Part shown: in pieces, positions 1 to 7,089 of the stretch
Position numbering within the stretch: position 1 is the first letter of the stretch
Layout of the letters: each line of letters begins with the position of its first letter
NCBI GenBank assembly: GCA_003153055.1
Contig: PMBV01000198.1
Span: 35,797-43,728, forward strand
Source of the DNA: Myxococcales bacterium
GTDB lineage: Bacteria > Myxococcota > Myxococcia > Myxococcales > Myxococcaceae
Direction of reading: 5' to 3'
Length of the DNA: 7,932 nt
The notes under the pieces: generated by a model
Told to the model about the DNA's origin: nothing
Databases searched by the model: none
Seen by the model: only the letters and a program-made list of their open reading frames with translations
Program-made: the position numbers and the translations under genes

Positions 1-317
1 TCATGCTGGTGTCGGTCACCGAGCGCACCCGGGAGATCGGCACGCGCATGGCCATCGGCGCGCTCGGCTCCGACGTGCTGCTGCAGTTCCTCATCGAGGC
101 GGTCACGCTGTCGTCGCTCGGCGGTGTCATCGGCGTCGTGGTGGGGCTGCTCAGCGCGGTGGGCATCACCTCGCTGCTCAGCTTCCCGTTCCTGCTGTCC
201 TGGAAGATGGTGCTGCTCGCGTTCGCCTTCTCGGCGGGCGTGGGCGTGCTCTTCGGCTACCTCCCAGCGCGCAAGGCCGCGCGCTTCAACCCCATCGAGG
301 CGCTTCGTCATGAATGA
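1..317 (+). CDS. MacB/FtsX-type ABC transporter permease, C-terminal end (partial)
   Basis: The window opens inside this gene; only about 105 C-terminal residues are visible, read in the frame starting at base 3. The segment [17 protein letters not shown] is the conserved cytoplasmic stretch of MacB/LolC/FtsX-family permeases, in which the ERTREIG core recurs across the family. It is followed by two strongly hydrophobic segments (about residues 33-59 and 67-89 counted from the Met at base 3) and ends NPIEALRHE, the typical C-terminus of these permeases. The family works in the inner membrane with an ATPase domain to drive mechanotransmission-type export of drugs, peptides or lipoproteins. The next gene, a TolC-like outer-membrane channel, overlaps its end by 8 nt, which fits a MacA-MacB-TolC-like tripartite pump. 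The ATPase domain, the N-terminus and any adaptor gene lie outside the window, so the substrate cannot be inferred. The Met at base 3 is internal to the family domain and is not the start. Confidence 0.9.
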   Translation, partial: MLVSVTERTREIGTRMAIGALGSDVLLQFLIEAVTLSSLGGVIGVVVGLLSAVGITSLLSFPFLLSWKMVLLAFAFSAGVGVLFGYLPARKAARFNPIEALRHE

Positions 318-1785
318 GCTCACCCGCGTCACCACGGTCGTGCTGGCCCTTCTCGGAGGGCTCGCCTTCGCCGATGCCCCGCTGACCGAGAAGGAGGCGA
401 TCGAGAAGGCCGTCGCCCGCAACCCCACGCTCCAGGCCGCCGTCACCGATGTTCGCCAGAGCGTCGAGTCGCTCAAGGCCGAGCAGGCTCGCTACCGGCC
501 GACGATGCTGCTCGACGCGACGGGCACGACCCAGGCCACGCCCACCATCAACAGCGCCAGCGGCACGACGCGCAGCACGACGCAGGGTCTGGTGTTCGGC
601 GCCGAGCTCACCCAGACCTTCTCGTGGGGTACCACCGTCGACCTGCGCGTCGAGAACCGAGACTCCACCAGCAAGGCGCCGGCGTTCAGCGGCACCACCG
701 ACCTTCTGTCACTGGGGCCGGGGTACGGGTTGATCGCGAAGCTCGCCGTCTCCCAGCCGCTGCTGCGTGGCTTCGGCAACGAGGTCGGCCAGGCCGAGCT
801 CCGAGCCGCGCTGCTCAACCGGAAGTTGACTGAGCGCGTGCGCGACGCCACCGCGAGCGATTCTCTGCGCGTGCTGCAGCAGGCGTACTGGGAGCTCTGG
901 TACGCGCAGAAGTCGGTGCTCATCGAGCGCGAAGCCCGCGAGCTGGCGGGGCGGGCGCGCGATGAGGCACAGCGCAAGCTGACCGCGGGGAGCCTCGCCG
1001 ATGTCGACCTGCTCACCTATGAGACGCGGGTCGCCGAGCTCGACCAGAGCGTGCTCCAGGCCGAGGTGACGGTGCGCCAGCGCACGGCCGACCTGCGCCG
1101 CGCGATGGGCGAAACCGACGTGCGCGCGTCGTTCGACGTGGCGTCCGCCGAGCCGCAGGCGCTCGGGGTGGTCGACCCGGCCGCGGTGATGACGGCGGCG
1201 CAGGAGGCGTCGTACTCGGTGGCGCAGCAGCAGGTCGCGCTGGAGGTCGCGCAGAACACGCTGCGCACCGCTGCCGAGGCCACCCGCCCGAGGCTCGACG
1301 TGCAGGCTTGGGTGCAGACGCAGGGGCTCGGCAACCAAGCCCTCAAGCCCGCGCTCGATCAGCTCGGCGCGTTCGCCAACGTCAGCGGCAACGTGGGGGT
1401 GGTGTTCGAGCTGCCGCTGTCGAGTGAGCGCCACGATGCCCAGAGAGCGAGCGCCGAGCTGGCGGTCACCTCTGCGCGCCAGCGGTTGGACGCGGTGCTG
1501 CAGCAGGTGATGGCCGATACGTCGACCGAGCTCGCCACCCTCGAGCAGGCCCGTGAGAGCATTGCGCTCGCGCAGCGGACCGCCGAGGTTTCACGCCGCA
1601 ACGCCGACGCGCAGCACAAGCGGTTCCTCAGCGGCACGGCGATTCCTCTCGAGGTGCGCGAGGCAGAAGACTCGTTGCGGCGTGCGCAGTTGAGCATCGA
1701 GCGAGCGCGGGTGAACGCCGTCGAGGCGCAGATTCGGCTCGATCATCTCACTGGCAACCTGCTGGCGAAGTGGGGCGTCAACTGA
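310..1785 (+). CDS. TolC-family outer-membrane efflux channel
   Basis: A 491-residue protein of the outer membrane factor family (TolC/OprM type), a trimeric channel across the outer membrane and periplasm that accepts substrate from an inner-membrane transporter. I place the start at 310 although the frame is open further upstream: this ATG has a GAGG motif at 297-300 and gives a clear signal peptide (hydrophobic core [13 protein letters not shown], likely cleavage after Ala21). The mature protein begins with [20 protein letters not shown], the usual first helix of an OEP repeat. A second OEP repeat starts near [17 protein letters not shown]. Long Ala/Gln/Glu/Arg-rich coiled-coil helices alternate with beta-strand-like segments such as [14 protein letters not shown] and [18 protein letters not shown]. 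No Cys follows the signal peptide, so it is not a lipoprotein of the OprM kind. The start overlaps the upstream permease gene by 8 nt, indicating translational coupling and a shared export role. Its length is about that of E. coli TolC. Family assignment is firm; the exported substrate is unknown. Confidence 0.92.
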   Translation: MNELTRVTTVVLALLGGLAFADAPLTEKEAIEKAVARNPTLQAAVTDVRQSVESLKAEQARYRPTMLLDATGTTQATPTINSASGTTRSTTQGLVFGAELTQTFSWGTTVDLRVENRDSTSKAPAFSGTTDLLSLGPGYGLIAKLAVSQPLLRGFGNEVGQAELRAALLNRKLTERVRDATASDSLRVLQQAYWELWYAQKSVLIEREARELAGRARDEAQRKLTAGSLADVDLLTYETRVAELDQSVLQAEVTVRQRTADLRRAMGETDVRASFDVASAEPQALGVVDPAAVMTAAQEASYSVAQQQVALEVAQNTLRTAAEATRPRLDVQAWVQTQGLGNQALKPALDQLGAFANVSGNVGVVFELPLSSERHDAQRASAELAVTSARQRLDAVLQQVMADTSTELATLEQARESIALAQRTAEVSRRNADAQHKRFLSGTAIPLEVREAEDSLRRAQLSIERARVNAVEAQIRLDHLTGNLLAKWGVN

Positions 1786-1872
1786 GGCACCTCGAGGGCG
1801 CCACAGCGGACAAGCAGCTCCTTCACGGCTCGCAGGTATTCTGGTTGGGAGAACTGGATCGGCTGCGACGTC

Positions 1873-1899
1873 CCGGATGGAAGCTGCTCTTCCATTTGG
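1873..1899 (+). terminator. Hairpin downstream of the tolC-like gene, possible terminator
   Basis: ATGGAAG at 1877-1883 pairs with CTTCCAT at 1889-1895 across a 5-nt loop (CTGCT). The stem extends by two G-T wobbles and two C-G pairs to 1873 and 1899, about 11 bp in all. It lies roughly 90 nt after the stop codon of the tolC-like gene, a plausible place for a transcript end. There is no run of Ts after it, so it is not a classical intrinsic terminator; it might equally be an mRNA 3' structure or chance. Confidence 0.3.
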
Positions 1900-2273
1900 C
1901 CCTCTCCCCTCCGAGCCGCGGACCTCGCGTCGAGGGTCGTGCCGTTGGGATGCGCGAGAGGAGGCAGTCGAAGCGTTGGGCGTGGCACCGGTACCGTGGC
2001 GTGGGCTGGGCCGTCGCATGGGAACGGCTCGAGGCAGGGGTCGACGGGAGGGTCTCGGAGGCCCTGGGCGAGCATCACGAGCCCCTCGGTCGGTCGGGTC
2101 GAGTGCTCCAGGGGCGGGTGCTTCTCACGTGTGCTCACCGAGGTCTCGGGTCGAGGGGCTGGCCAGACGGCCTCGGCGGTTGGACAGCAGCCCCGCCCCC
2201 GCACCTCAAGGCGTGCTCGCCGCTCGGCGCCCGCTGGCGGGTCCCCTCCTCGGTGGGACGAGGTCTCCAAGCG

Positions 2274-2311
2274 TGTCATCACGGTGTACCAATCAGTACT
2301 CCGTGATGACA
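2274..2311. repeat. 38-bp near-perfect inverted repeat, 16-bp arms, 6-nt loop
   Basis: The left arm TGTCATCACGGTGTAC (2274-2289) and right arm GTACTCCGTGATGACA (2296-2311) are reverse complements except for one central T-T mismatch, with the loop CAATCA between them. Weaker complementarity continues outside the arms, for example TCTCCA near 2265 against TGGAGA near 2317. The element is about half A+T, clearly less GC-rich than the flanks. It lies some 390 nt before the protease start and 490 nt after the exporter operon. There is no T-tract on either side. It could be a REP-type palindrome, a small mobile-element end, a structured RNA or a large operator. The inverted repeat itself is certain; its role is unknown. 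Confidence 0.85.
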
Positions 2312-2489
2312 GGGCTGGAGAGAGGCCCGTCATCCAGGTCGGTGCCGAGATTCAGAGACCCCAGCTCGCCGTGCGTGGAGAAGGACCCCTGCGAGCCCTG
2401 GAGCTGGCGCGACCTGCTCCGCTCGGCGCCACGCTGCCCGTCGCGAAGGGGAGAGGAGCGCCGACATGTCGACGCGAAGCGCTGGCCGT

Positions 2490-2509
2490 GACCAACTCCG
2501 GGGCTGGTC
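2490..2509. repeat. Weak 20-bp quasi-palindrome upstream of the protease gene
   Basis: GACCAACTCC (2490-2499) faces GGGGCTGGTC (2500-2509); eight of ten positions are complementary with no spacer. It sits about 195 nt before the M48 protease start and has operator-like dimensions. In GC-rich DNA such a match can arise by chance, so this is only a candidate regulatory site. It is not a FadR operator, because the GACCA and TGGTC halves are in the opposite order and too far apart. Confidence 0.25.
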
Positions 2510-2692
2510 GAGCAGCGGATGAGGGCGGCCCCTGAACGACTGGCCGGTGGTCCGGCGGCTCCTCGGTCGCCCGCGTTTCGGCAACGGCCCAGCGAGCCAA
2601 CTCCAAATCCTCAGAGCGGAGTTTGGGGCGGCAAGCCGCGCCTTGCACCGGCACGCTCTTTCGACTAGCCGACCTCTCTCATCGGAGCTCCT

Positions 2693-2699
2693 GGAGGGG
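2693..2699 (+). promoter_or_regulatory. Ribosome-binding site of the M48 protease gene
   Basis: GGAGGGG ends 5 nt before the ATG at 2705. It is the strongest Shine-Dalgarno match in front of any plus-strand start in the window. It fixes the protease start at 2705 rather than at any later Met. Confidence 0.8.
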
Positions 2700-2704
2700 A
2701 CACC

Positions 2705-3790
2705 ATGCTCGACACCGCGTTGATTCACCCCAAAGAGAAGGCCCTCAAGCCGCTCGTCTTCGGCTTCAGCATCCTCATCTGGGCCGTCGTCGCCTGCAGC
2801 GTCATCGGCTTGTGCTACGGGCTGGCGTTCGTCCCCTTCGTGCTCATGGCCCATGCCTACTTCCTGGGGCACGTGCGAGGTTCGGGGGTGCGGGTCGACG
2901 AGCGGCAGCTCCCGGAGCTCCATCGCAGAGTGGTGGCGGCCAGCCAGCGGCTCGGCCTCCCGACGGTGCCGGAGGTGTACGTCCTTCAGTCCGGCGGCAC
3001 GCTCAACGCCTTTGCCACCAAGCTCCTTTCTCGGACCTACGTCATCCTGTTCTCCGAGCTCCTCGACAAGTGCAACACCGACGAGGAGATCGACTTCGTG
3101 GTCGCTCACGAGCTAGCGCACCATGCGGCGGGGCACCTGAAGTCGATGCTGCTCACCGCCCCAGCACGATTGGTCCCCCTGCTCGGCCCCGCCTACTCAA
3201 GGGCCTGTGAGTACACCTGCGATCGGGCCGCCCTCACGGCGACCGACTCGCTGGAGCACGGCCAGCGAGCGTTGGCGGTGCTCGCCGCGGGCTCGAAAGC
3301 GGGCTCCCGGCTCGACCTCGCCGCCTTCGGGGCACAGCAGGAGACCGCGGGAGAGTTTTGGCCGGCGGTGGCCGAGCTGGCGAGCAGCCACCCCTACCTC
3401 CCGAAGCGGGTGGCGATGTTGGCGGAGTGGAACGCCGAGCGCACCGGCGCGCCGCTGCCGAGCGCACCGCCGGCCCGGCCATTCTTCGCCTACGTCCTCG
3501 CCCTCTTCGTCGGGCGCCAGGCGGCGGGGCTGTTGGTGGCCGTCTACCTCATCGGCATCATGGCGGCGATCGCCATCCCCAACTTCATGAAGTACCGCGA
3601 GCGCGCCAGCGGCCAGGCGCCGGCCAGCACCGCGCCGTACCGCGTCCCTTCGGGCTCAGCGAACCCTCCCGACGACGCGGAGAGCCCGGAGCCCGACGAG
3701 GCGGCCGATGACGCAGCCGACGAGGCGGCGGCGCCAGCGCCCCGGGAGGAGCCGGCACCGCCAGCGGGGACGCGGAATCGGCCCCACTGA
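2705..3790 (+). CDS. Membrane-bound M48-family zinc metalloprotease with pilin-like C-terminal helix
   Basis: A 361-residue protein. Two adjacent hydrophobic segments (about residues 17-53) form an N-terminal membrane anchor. The catalytic domain carries the zincin motif HELAH: H135 and H139 as zinc ligands and E136 as general base. The third ligand is most likely E169 in CEYTCDRAA, with D173 in the family-typical position. This is the M48 (HtpX/Ste24-like, COG0501) arrangement, whose members cut membrane or misfolded proteins, usually near the inner membrane. After the protease domain a hydrophobic stretch (about 260-291) runs into LIGIMAAIAIPNFMKYRERAS (282-302), which closely resembles the N-terminal helix of type IV pilins, notably myxobacterial PilA. 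It is not a true prepilin: it lacks the G/FTLIE processing site and is internal. The last 40 residues are an acidic Asp/Glu/Ala/Pro low-complexity tail, probably disordered. The gene stands alone between a non-coding region and the convergent glpD operon, so the substrate cannot be guessed from neighbours. Peptidase family assignment is firm, function open. Confidence 0.9.
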   Translation: MLDTALIHPKEKALKPLVFGFSILIWAVVACSVIGLCYGLAFVPFVLMAHAYFLGHVRGSGVRVDERQLPELHRRVVAASQRLGLPTVPEVYVLQSGGTLNAFATKLLSRTYVILFSELLDKCNTDEEIDFVVAHELAHHAAGHLKSMLLTAPARLVPLLGPAYSRACEYTCDRAALTATDSLEHGQRALAVLAAGSKAGSRLDLAAFGAQQETAGEFWPAVAELASSHPYLPKRVAMLAEWNAERTGAPLPSAPPARPFFAYVLALFVGRQAAGLLVAVYLIGIMAAIAIPNFMKYRERASGQAPASTAPYRVPSGSANPPDDAESPEPDEAADDAADEAAAPAPREEPAPPAGTRNRPH

Positions 3791-3865
3791 AGAACGGTCG
3801 GCTGACAGGCGGGAGTAGGCAGCATCAGGTGGTGCATGTTCGCCCTGGGAATGAGAGCGCCCTGC

Positions 3866-5488
3866 TCAGGTCGTCGCCGTCGCAGGGCTGACCCGCCCCG
3901 GTGCTGCTCCAGCGCGCGCCGCGACCGACGGAGGCCGATGGTGACGCTGCCACCCCTCGAGGTACGCCGCTTCCTCCTCGACCCACCGGCGCTCGTCCCA
4001 CCCCAGCTCCTGCTGGCACAGCGCCCGAATCCGCGGCAAGTGCTCCCGCCCTCCTTCGGGCAACAGCAACCCCAACCGCACCCTCCGCAGCAACAGGTCC
4101 TCCAGGTGCACCACCCGCTCGGCCCGCGCCGCCCACCGCAGCTCGGCCCACAGCGTGTCGGTCTCACCAACCCGCTTGAGCTCTCCAGGTTGAGCCGCCT
4201 GACACAAGGCGCTCGTCCACGCCCCGTAGCGTCCCTCGAGGCGACGGCCAAGAGCTGCATCGACGACACCCGAGCTCGCCGCCGGCGGCCCAAAGAACCG
4301 TGGGCTCCCGTCGACCTTTCGACGCAGCGACGGGTGGGCCTGCTCCAGCGCCTTCAACGCATCACGCGCGATGGGCCTGAAGGTGGTCAGCTTGCCGCCG
4401 GTCACCGTCAACAGGCCGCGCTCGTTCCAGATGACATGCTCTCTCGACTCCTTCGAGGGGTCCACCACACCGGACCCCACCACCGGCCGCACCCCGGCGT
4501 ACGTCGAGACCGCGTCGCTCACCCTGAGCTCGAGCCCGGGGAACGCCGCGCGGGCGGCCTCCACCAGGTACGTCGCCTCCTCGGCGCTGATGACCGGATC
4601 CTCCAGTGAGCCCCGGTGGTCTCTGTCCGTCGTGCCCAGGAGCGTGAGGCCCTCCCACGGGTACGCGAAGAGCGGCCTCCCGTCGAGCTGATGCCGGAAG
4701 GCGACCGCCTGAGCCACCGGGAGACGCCAGCGAGGGAACAGCAGGTGGCTCCCTCTCAGCGGACGTATCGCCGGCTGGCCCCCGACGGTGGCACGCAGCG
4801 CATCGGCCCAGGCGCCCGTGGCGTTCACGACCGCCTTGGCCGAGACCCTCGCCACCTGGCCCGTCTCCAGGTCGCGCACCACCAGGCCCGCGACCTGCCC
4901 ATCGCGAAACGTGAGTTCCTCCACCCGCACCCGGTTGAGCGCCTGGGCCCCTCGAGACACAGCCTCGAAGAGCGTTCGAAGCACCAACCGCGCATCGTCG
5001 GTCCGCGCGTCGCGGTACCAGAACGCTCCGGCCAAGTTCCTCAGGTCGAGACGAGGGGCGAGCAACGAGAGGTCTTGCTCCTCGAGGTTCCGATGGCGAA
5101 GGCCTCGGCCCAGAAAGTCGTAGATGGTGAGCCCGAGCTCCAGCAAGCGAGGGCCCACCCGGTCGCGCCCGTAGGCCGCGAGGAGGAAACCCACCGGCTC
5201 GACCAACCCGGGCAGCTCAGCCAGGAGTCGGTCTCGCTCCCTCACCGACAACCAGGTCAACCGGAGCGCGCCCTGAGCGAGGTAGCGAAGCCCGCCGTGC
5301 ACCAGCTTCGAGGAGCGACTCGACGCCCCCGAGGCGAAGTCACTTTGCTCGAGGAGCAAGACCCTGAGGCCCCGCCGAGCCGCCTCGTTCAGCACCCCGA
5401 CCCCGGTGATGCCTCCACCCACCACCACTATGTCCCACGGAGTCTCCACCTCGCGCCACGCTGCCTCGCGCCAGCTCTGAGTCGTCAT
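3866..5488 (-). CDS. glpD: FAD-dependent glycerol-3-phosphate dehydrogenase
   Basis: A 540-residue flavoprotein that oxidises sn-glycerol-3-phosphate to dihydroxyacetone phosphate and passes electrons to the quinone pool at the inner membrane. The N-terminal Rossmann motif is GGGITG (G24, G26, G29), with E47 at the end of the second strand for the ribose. The GlpD hallmark SSKLVHGGLRYL follows at 59-70. Residues aligned with E. coli R317, R332 and K354 at the active site are present as R334 (GVRP), R349 and K366 (GGKLTTFR). A DAO C-terminal helical domain spans roughly 400-510, then a short Ala/Pro/Arg-rich extension makes it about 40 residues longer than E. coli GlpD. I chose the ATG at 5488 because it forms an ATGA overlap with the stop of the upstream AGPS-like gene, has GGAGGAG just before it (5491-5497), and yields an N-terminus of normal length; the frame is open further upstream but that part is Arg/Gly/Pro-rich. 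It is the last gene of the fadR operon. The 75-bp gap to the convergent protease gene shows no convincing terminator. No glycerol kinase or facilitator gene is nearby. Confidence 0.94.
   Translation of the reverse strand: MTTQSWREAAWREVETPWDIVVVGGGITGVGVLNEAARRGLRVLLLEQSDFASGASSRSSKLVHGGLRYLAQGALRLTWLSVRERDRLLAELPGLVEPVGFLLAAYGRDRVGPRLLELGLTIYDFLGRGLRHRNLEEQDLSLLAPRLDLRNLAGAFWYRDARTDDARLVLRTLFEAVSRGAQALNRVRVEELTFRDGQVAGLVVRDLETGQVARVSAKAVVNATGAWADALRATVGGQPAIRPLRGSHLLFPRWRLPVAQAVAFRHQLDGRPLFAYPWEGLTLLGTTDRDHRGSLEDPVISAEEATYLVEAARAAFPGLELRVSDAVSTYAGVRPVVGSGVVDPSKESREHVIWNERGLLTVTGGKLTTFRPIARDALKALEQAHPSLRRKVDGSPRFFGPPAASSGVVDAALGRRLEGRYGAWTSALCQAAQPGELKRVGETDTLWAELRWAARAERVVHLEDLLLRRVRLGLLLPEGGREHLPRIRALCQQELGWDERRWVEEEAAYLEGWQRHHRPPSVAARAGAAPGRVSPATATT
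5485..5488 (-). other. ATGA overlap joining the AGPS-like gene to glpD
   Basis: On the minus strand the four bases read ATGA: the glpD start (5488-5486) overlaps the TGA stop of the upstream gene (5487-5485). Such overlaps let a terminating ribosome restart on the next gene and normally mean one mRNA and balanced protein amounts. The glpD Shine-Dalgarno sequence lies inside the last codons of the upstream gene. Confidence 0.9.
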
Positions 5489-7089
5489 GGCTCCTCCGGG
5501 GGAAGCAGCTTGTGAGGGTTCATCACGCCCTGGGGGTCGAAGCGACGCAGCACATCGCCGATGGCCCTGAGGCCCAACGTCCCCTTCTCGGCGCGGAGCC
5601 ACTCTCGGTGGTCAACTCCCACGCCGTGCTGGTGGCTGATGGTGCCTCCACCCGCGACGATGGCCTCGCTCGCCCGGGTCTTGAGCCGCTGCCAGCGCTC
5701 GAGCGTCTCCTCGGGGGTCGCGCCAAGGCGAAACAGATACGTGGTGTAGAGGCTCGAGCCGTCGCCGTAGACGTGCGAGAGGTGAGTGAACACGTGCACC
5801 CGCTCGTTCCAGTCGGCGAGGCCAGTGCCGAGCGCGGCCTCCACCGAGCGGAGCAGCGTGGGCACCTTGGACCACGGCGCCGCCGTCTCGAGCGTGTCCA
5901 ACGCATAGCCCGCGTCCCACAGCGTGTTGCGCAGGTACGGGGTGCGGAAGCGATTCTTCGTCCACTGGGCGCCGAAGTATCGGCCTGCCGACACGCCCGC
6001 GTGCCGCCGGGTCAGGCCCAGCGCCTCGTTGAGCGCCAGGCGCACGGTGGAGGTCGCCCCCGTCGCCCCGATGACGAGCAGCGCCTTGCCCTCCTTGGCC
6101 CCCCGCCACGAGAGCCACGTCTCGAGCGCACGCAACAGCCGCTCGTGGCCCGCGAGGAGCAACATGGTGCGGGCCTCTTGTGGGGCCGAGAGGCGCACCA
6201 GCGAGAGCGGCAGCCTTGACTGGGCGATGGTGCGCGCGGCGGCGAGCCCCTCGTCCCACCCGGGAAAGAAGACGCCGACGAATTCCTCACGCTCGGGGAG
6301 CGCCGTCACCCGCACCGTCGCCTGGGTGATGATGCCGAGGCGGCCCTCCGAGCCCAGCACCAGCTCGCGGAGATCCGGCCCTGCCGCCGACGCCGGGAAG
6401 AGCGGCAGCTCGAGGGTGCCCTGGGGGGTCTCCACCTGCCCGCCCGCGAAGAGCCGCTCGATGCGCCCGTAGTGGAGCGACTGCTGGCCACTCGAGCGAG
6501 TCGCCACCCAGCCGCCGAGCGTCGAGTATTCGAAAGACTGGGGAAAGTGCCCCAGCATCAGGCGGTGCGCTCGGAGTTGCGCCTCGAGGTCCGGCCCGGC
6601 CACGCCCGCGCCGAAGGTCGCCAGCCGGCTCTCCTCGTCGAGAGCGAGGAGCTGCGACATGCGCCCCAGGTCCACCGTCACCACCGGTGGCCCAGAGAGC
6701 TCCGGGTTGACATGGCCCACCACGCTCGTGCCCCCGCCCCATGGAATCAGCGAGGCCCCTGCCCCGGTGGCCCAGGTCACCAGCGCCCTGACGTCCTCGG
6801 GGGTCTCGGGGTGGGCGACCGCATCGGGCACGGCCCCGAGCTGGCCGGAGCGTAGCGCGACCCAGTCGGGCAAGCTCTGGCCGCGCGAGTGACGAAGCCG
6901 GTCTTCGGGGTCGAGCGAGAGCAGCGGCCTGTCGGCGAGCCGACTCGGGGGGATGTTGGAGAGGACGTGAGCCAGGTCGGCGTCGAGCCTCGGCGTCCCC
7001 GGGCCCAACCACTCGACGAGCCCCGCCCGAGCCCTCGGGGGAATCGCGAAGTCGTGGCCGCTCTCGCCCCACCCGTTCCAGCGCTTCAT
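5485..7089 (-). CDS. agpS: Alkyldihydroxyacetonephosphate synthase-like FAD enzyme
   Basis: A 534-residue VAO-family flavoenzyme. The N-terminus MKRWNGWGE is the signature of alkylglycerone-phosphate synthases (AGPS), which replace the acyl chain of acyl-DHAP with a fatty alcohol and so create the ether bond of ether lipids and plasmalogens. Domains in order: the FAD-binding part with PWGGGTSVVGH (116-126), GHFPQSFEYSTLGGW (180-194), ATRSSGQQS (196-204) and GSEGRLG (246-252), then the cap/substrate domain. By-eye alignment with human AGPS puts R387 (PYLRN), Y448 (SSLY) and the loop SHQHGVG (H486, Q487, H488) in the active site. Human AGPS has HHH there; the middle His is Gln here, while the outer two are kept. 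No peroxisomal signal would be expected. The start at 7089 forms an ATGA overlap with the end of fadR, is preceded by GAGG, and gives the family-typical N-terminus. The glpD gene follows by another ATGA overlap. Related FAD-binding oxidases such as D-lactate dehydrogenase are less likely because of the AGPS N-terminus and the GHFPQSFEYSTLGGW block. Ether-lipid activity is inferred. Confidence 0.85.
   Translation of the reverse strand: MKRWNGWGESGHDFAIPPRARAGLVEWLGPGTPRLDADLAHVLSNIPPSRLADRPLLSLDPEDRLRHSRGQSLPDWVALRSGQLGAVPDAVAHPETPEDVRALVTWATGAGASLIPWGGGTSVVGHVNPELSGPPVVTVDLGRMSQLLALDEESRLATFGAGVAGPDLEAQLRAHRLMLGHFPQSFEYSTLGGWVATRSSGQQSLHYGRIERLFAGGQVETPQGTLELPLFPASAAGPDLRELVLGSEGRLGIITQATVRVTALPEREEFVGVFFPGWDEGLAAARTIAQSRLPLSLVRLSAPQEARTMLLLAGHERLLRALETWLSWRGAKEGKALLVIGATGATSTVRLALNEALGLTRRHAGVSAGRYFGAQWTKNRFRTPYLRNTLWDAGYALDTLETAAPWSKVPTLLRSVEAALGTGLADWNERVHVFTHLSHVYGDGSSLYTTYLFRLGATPEETLERWQRLKTRASEAIVAGGGTISHQHGVGVDHREWLRAEKGTLGLRAIGDVLRRFDPQGVMNPHKLLPPEEP
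7086..7089 (-). other. ATGA overlap joining fadR to the AGPS-like gene
   Basis: The AGPS-like start (7089-7087) overlaps the fadR stop TGA (7088-7086), giving ATGA on the minus strand. Together with the identical junction to glpD, it ties regulator and both enzymes into one translationally coupled operon. Confidence 0.9.

Larger units (their letters stand above)
1786..2704. other. About 920 bp with no supportable gene
   Basis: Several reading frames stay open here on both strands, but this is expected in such GC-rich DNA. None has a good ribosome-binding site, a recognisable domain or a normal residue composition; the translations are dominated by Arg, Gly, Pro and Ser and no frame stands out. 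The region separates the exporter operon from the protease gene, which points the same way, so it must hold the exporter terminator and the protease promoter, neither of which I can place with confidence. It contains a small hairpin (1873-1899), a strong inverted repeat (2274-2311) and a weak quasi-palindrome (2490-2509). No tRNA, rRNA or riboswitch was recognised. A decayed gene or mobile-element remnant is possible; the minus-strand stretch around 1780-1880 has locally more protein-like composition, but I could not identify it. Confidence 0.6.

Noticed and set aside
492..2333. Long open frames on the minus strand opposite and beyond the tolC-like gene
   Set aside because: They are antisense to a well-supported gene or lie in the spacer, have Arg/Ser/Pro-rich compositions, no domain and no ribosome-binding site; open antisense frames are expected at this GC content.
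1770..2535. Three overlapping plus-strand frames in the spacer as possible small genes
   Set aside because: They compete with one another, read as low-complexity Gly/Arg/Pro/Ser sequence, contain no family motif and have no convincing start signal.
2627..2647. Sigma-54 promoter (GG/TTGCA) in front of the protease gene
   Set aside because: TTGCA is present at 2643-2647, but the GG doublet is not 10 nt before the GC; the spacing is wrong by several bases.
3544..3607. A separate pilin or pseudopilin gene at the pilin-like helix
   Set aside because: The helix is in frame inside the protease gene and lacks the prepilin leader, the G/FTLIE site and a pilin globular domain; it is part of the protease.
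3791..3865. Bidirectional intrinsic terminator between the protease gene and glpD
   Set aside because: Only a weak 5-bp stem with a G-T pair around 3821-3834 could be drawn, without a T-tract on either strand.
5489..5602. Upstream extension of glpD by 38 residues to the ATG at 5602
   Set aside because: The added residues are Arg/Gly/Pro-rich, lie inside the upstream gene, and the ATG at 5488 has a Shine-Dalgarno sequence, an ATGA overlap and the normal distance to the Rossmann motif.
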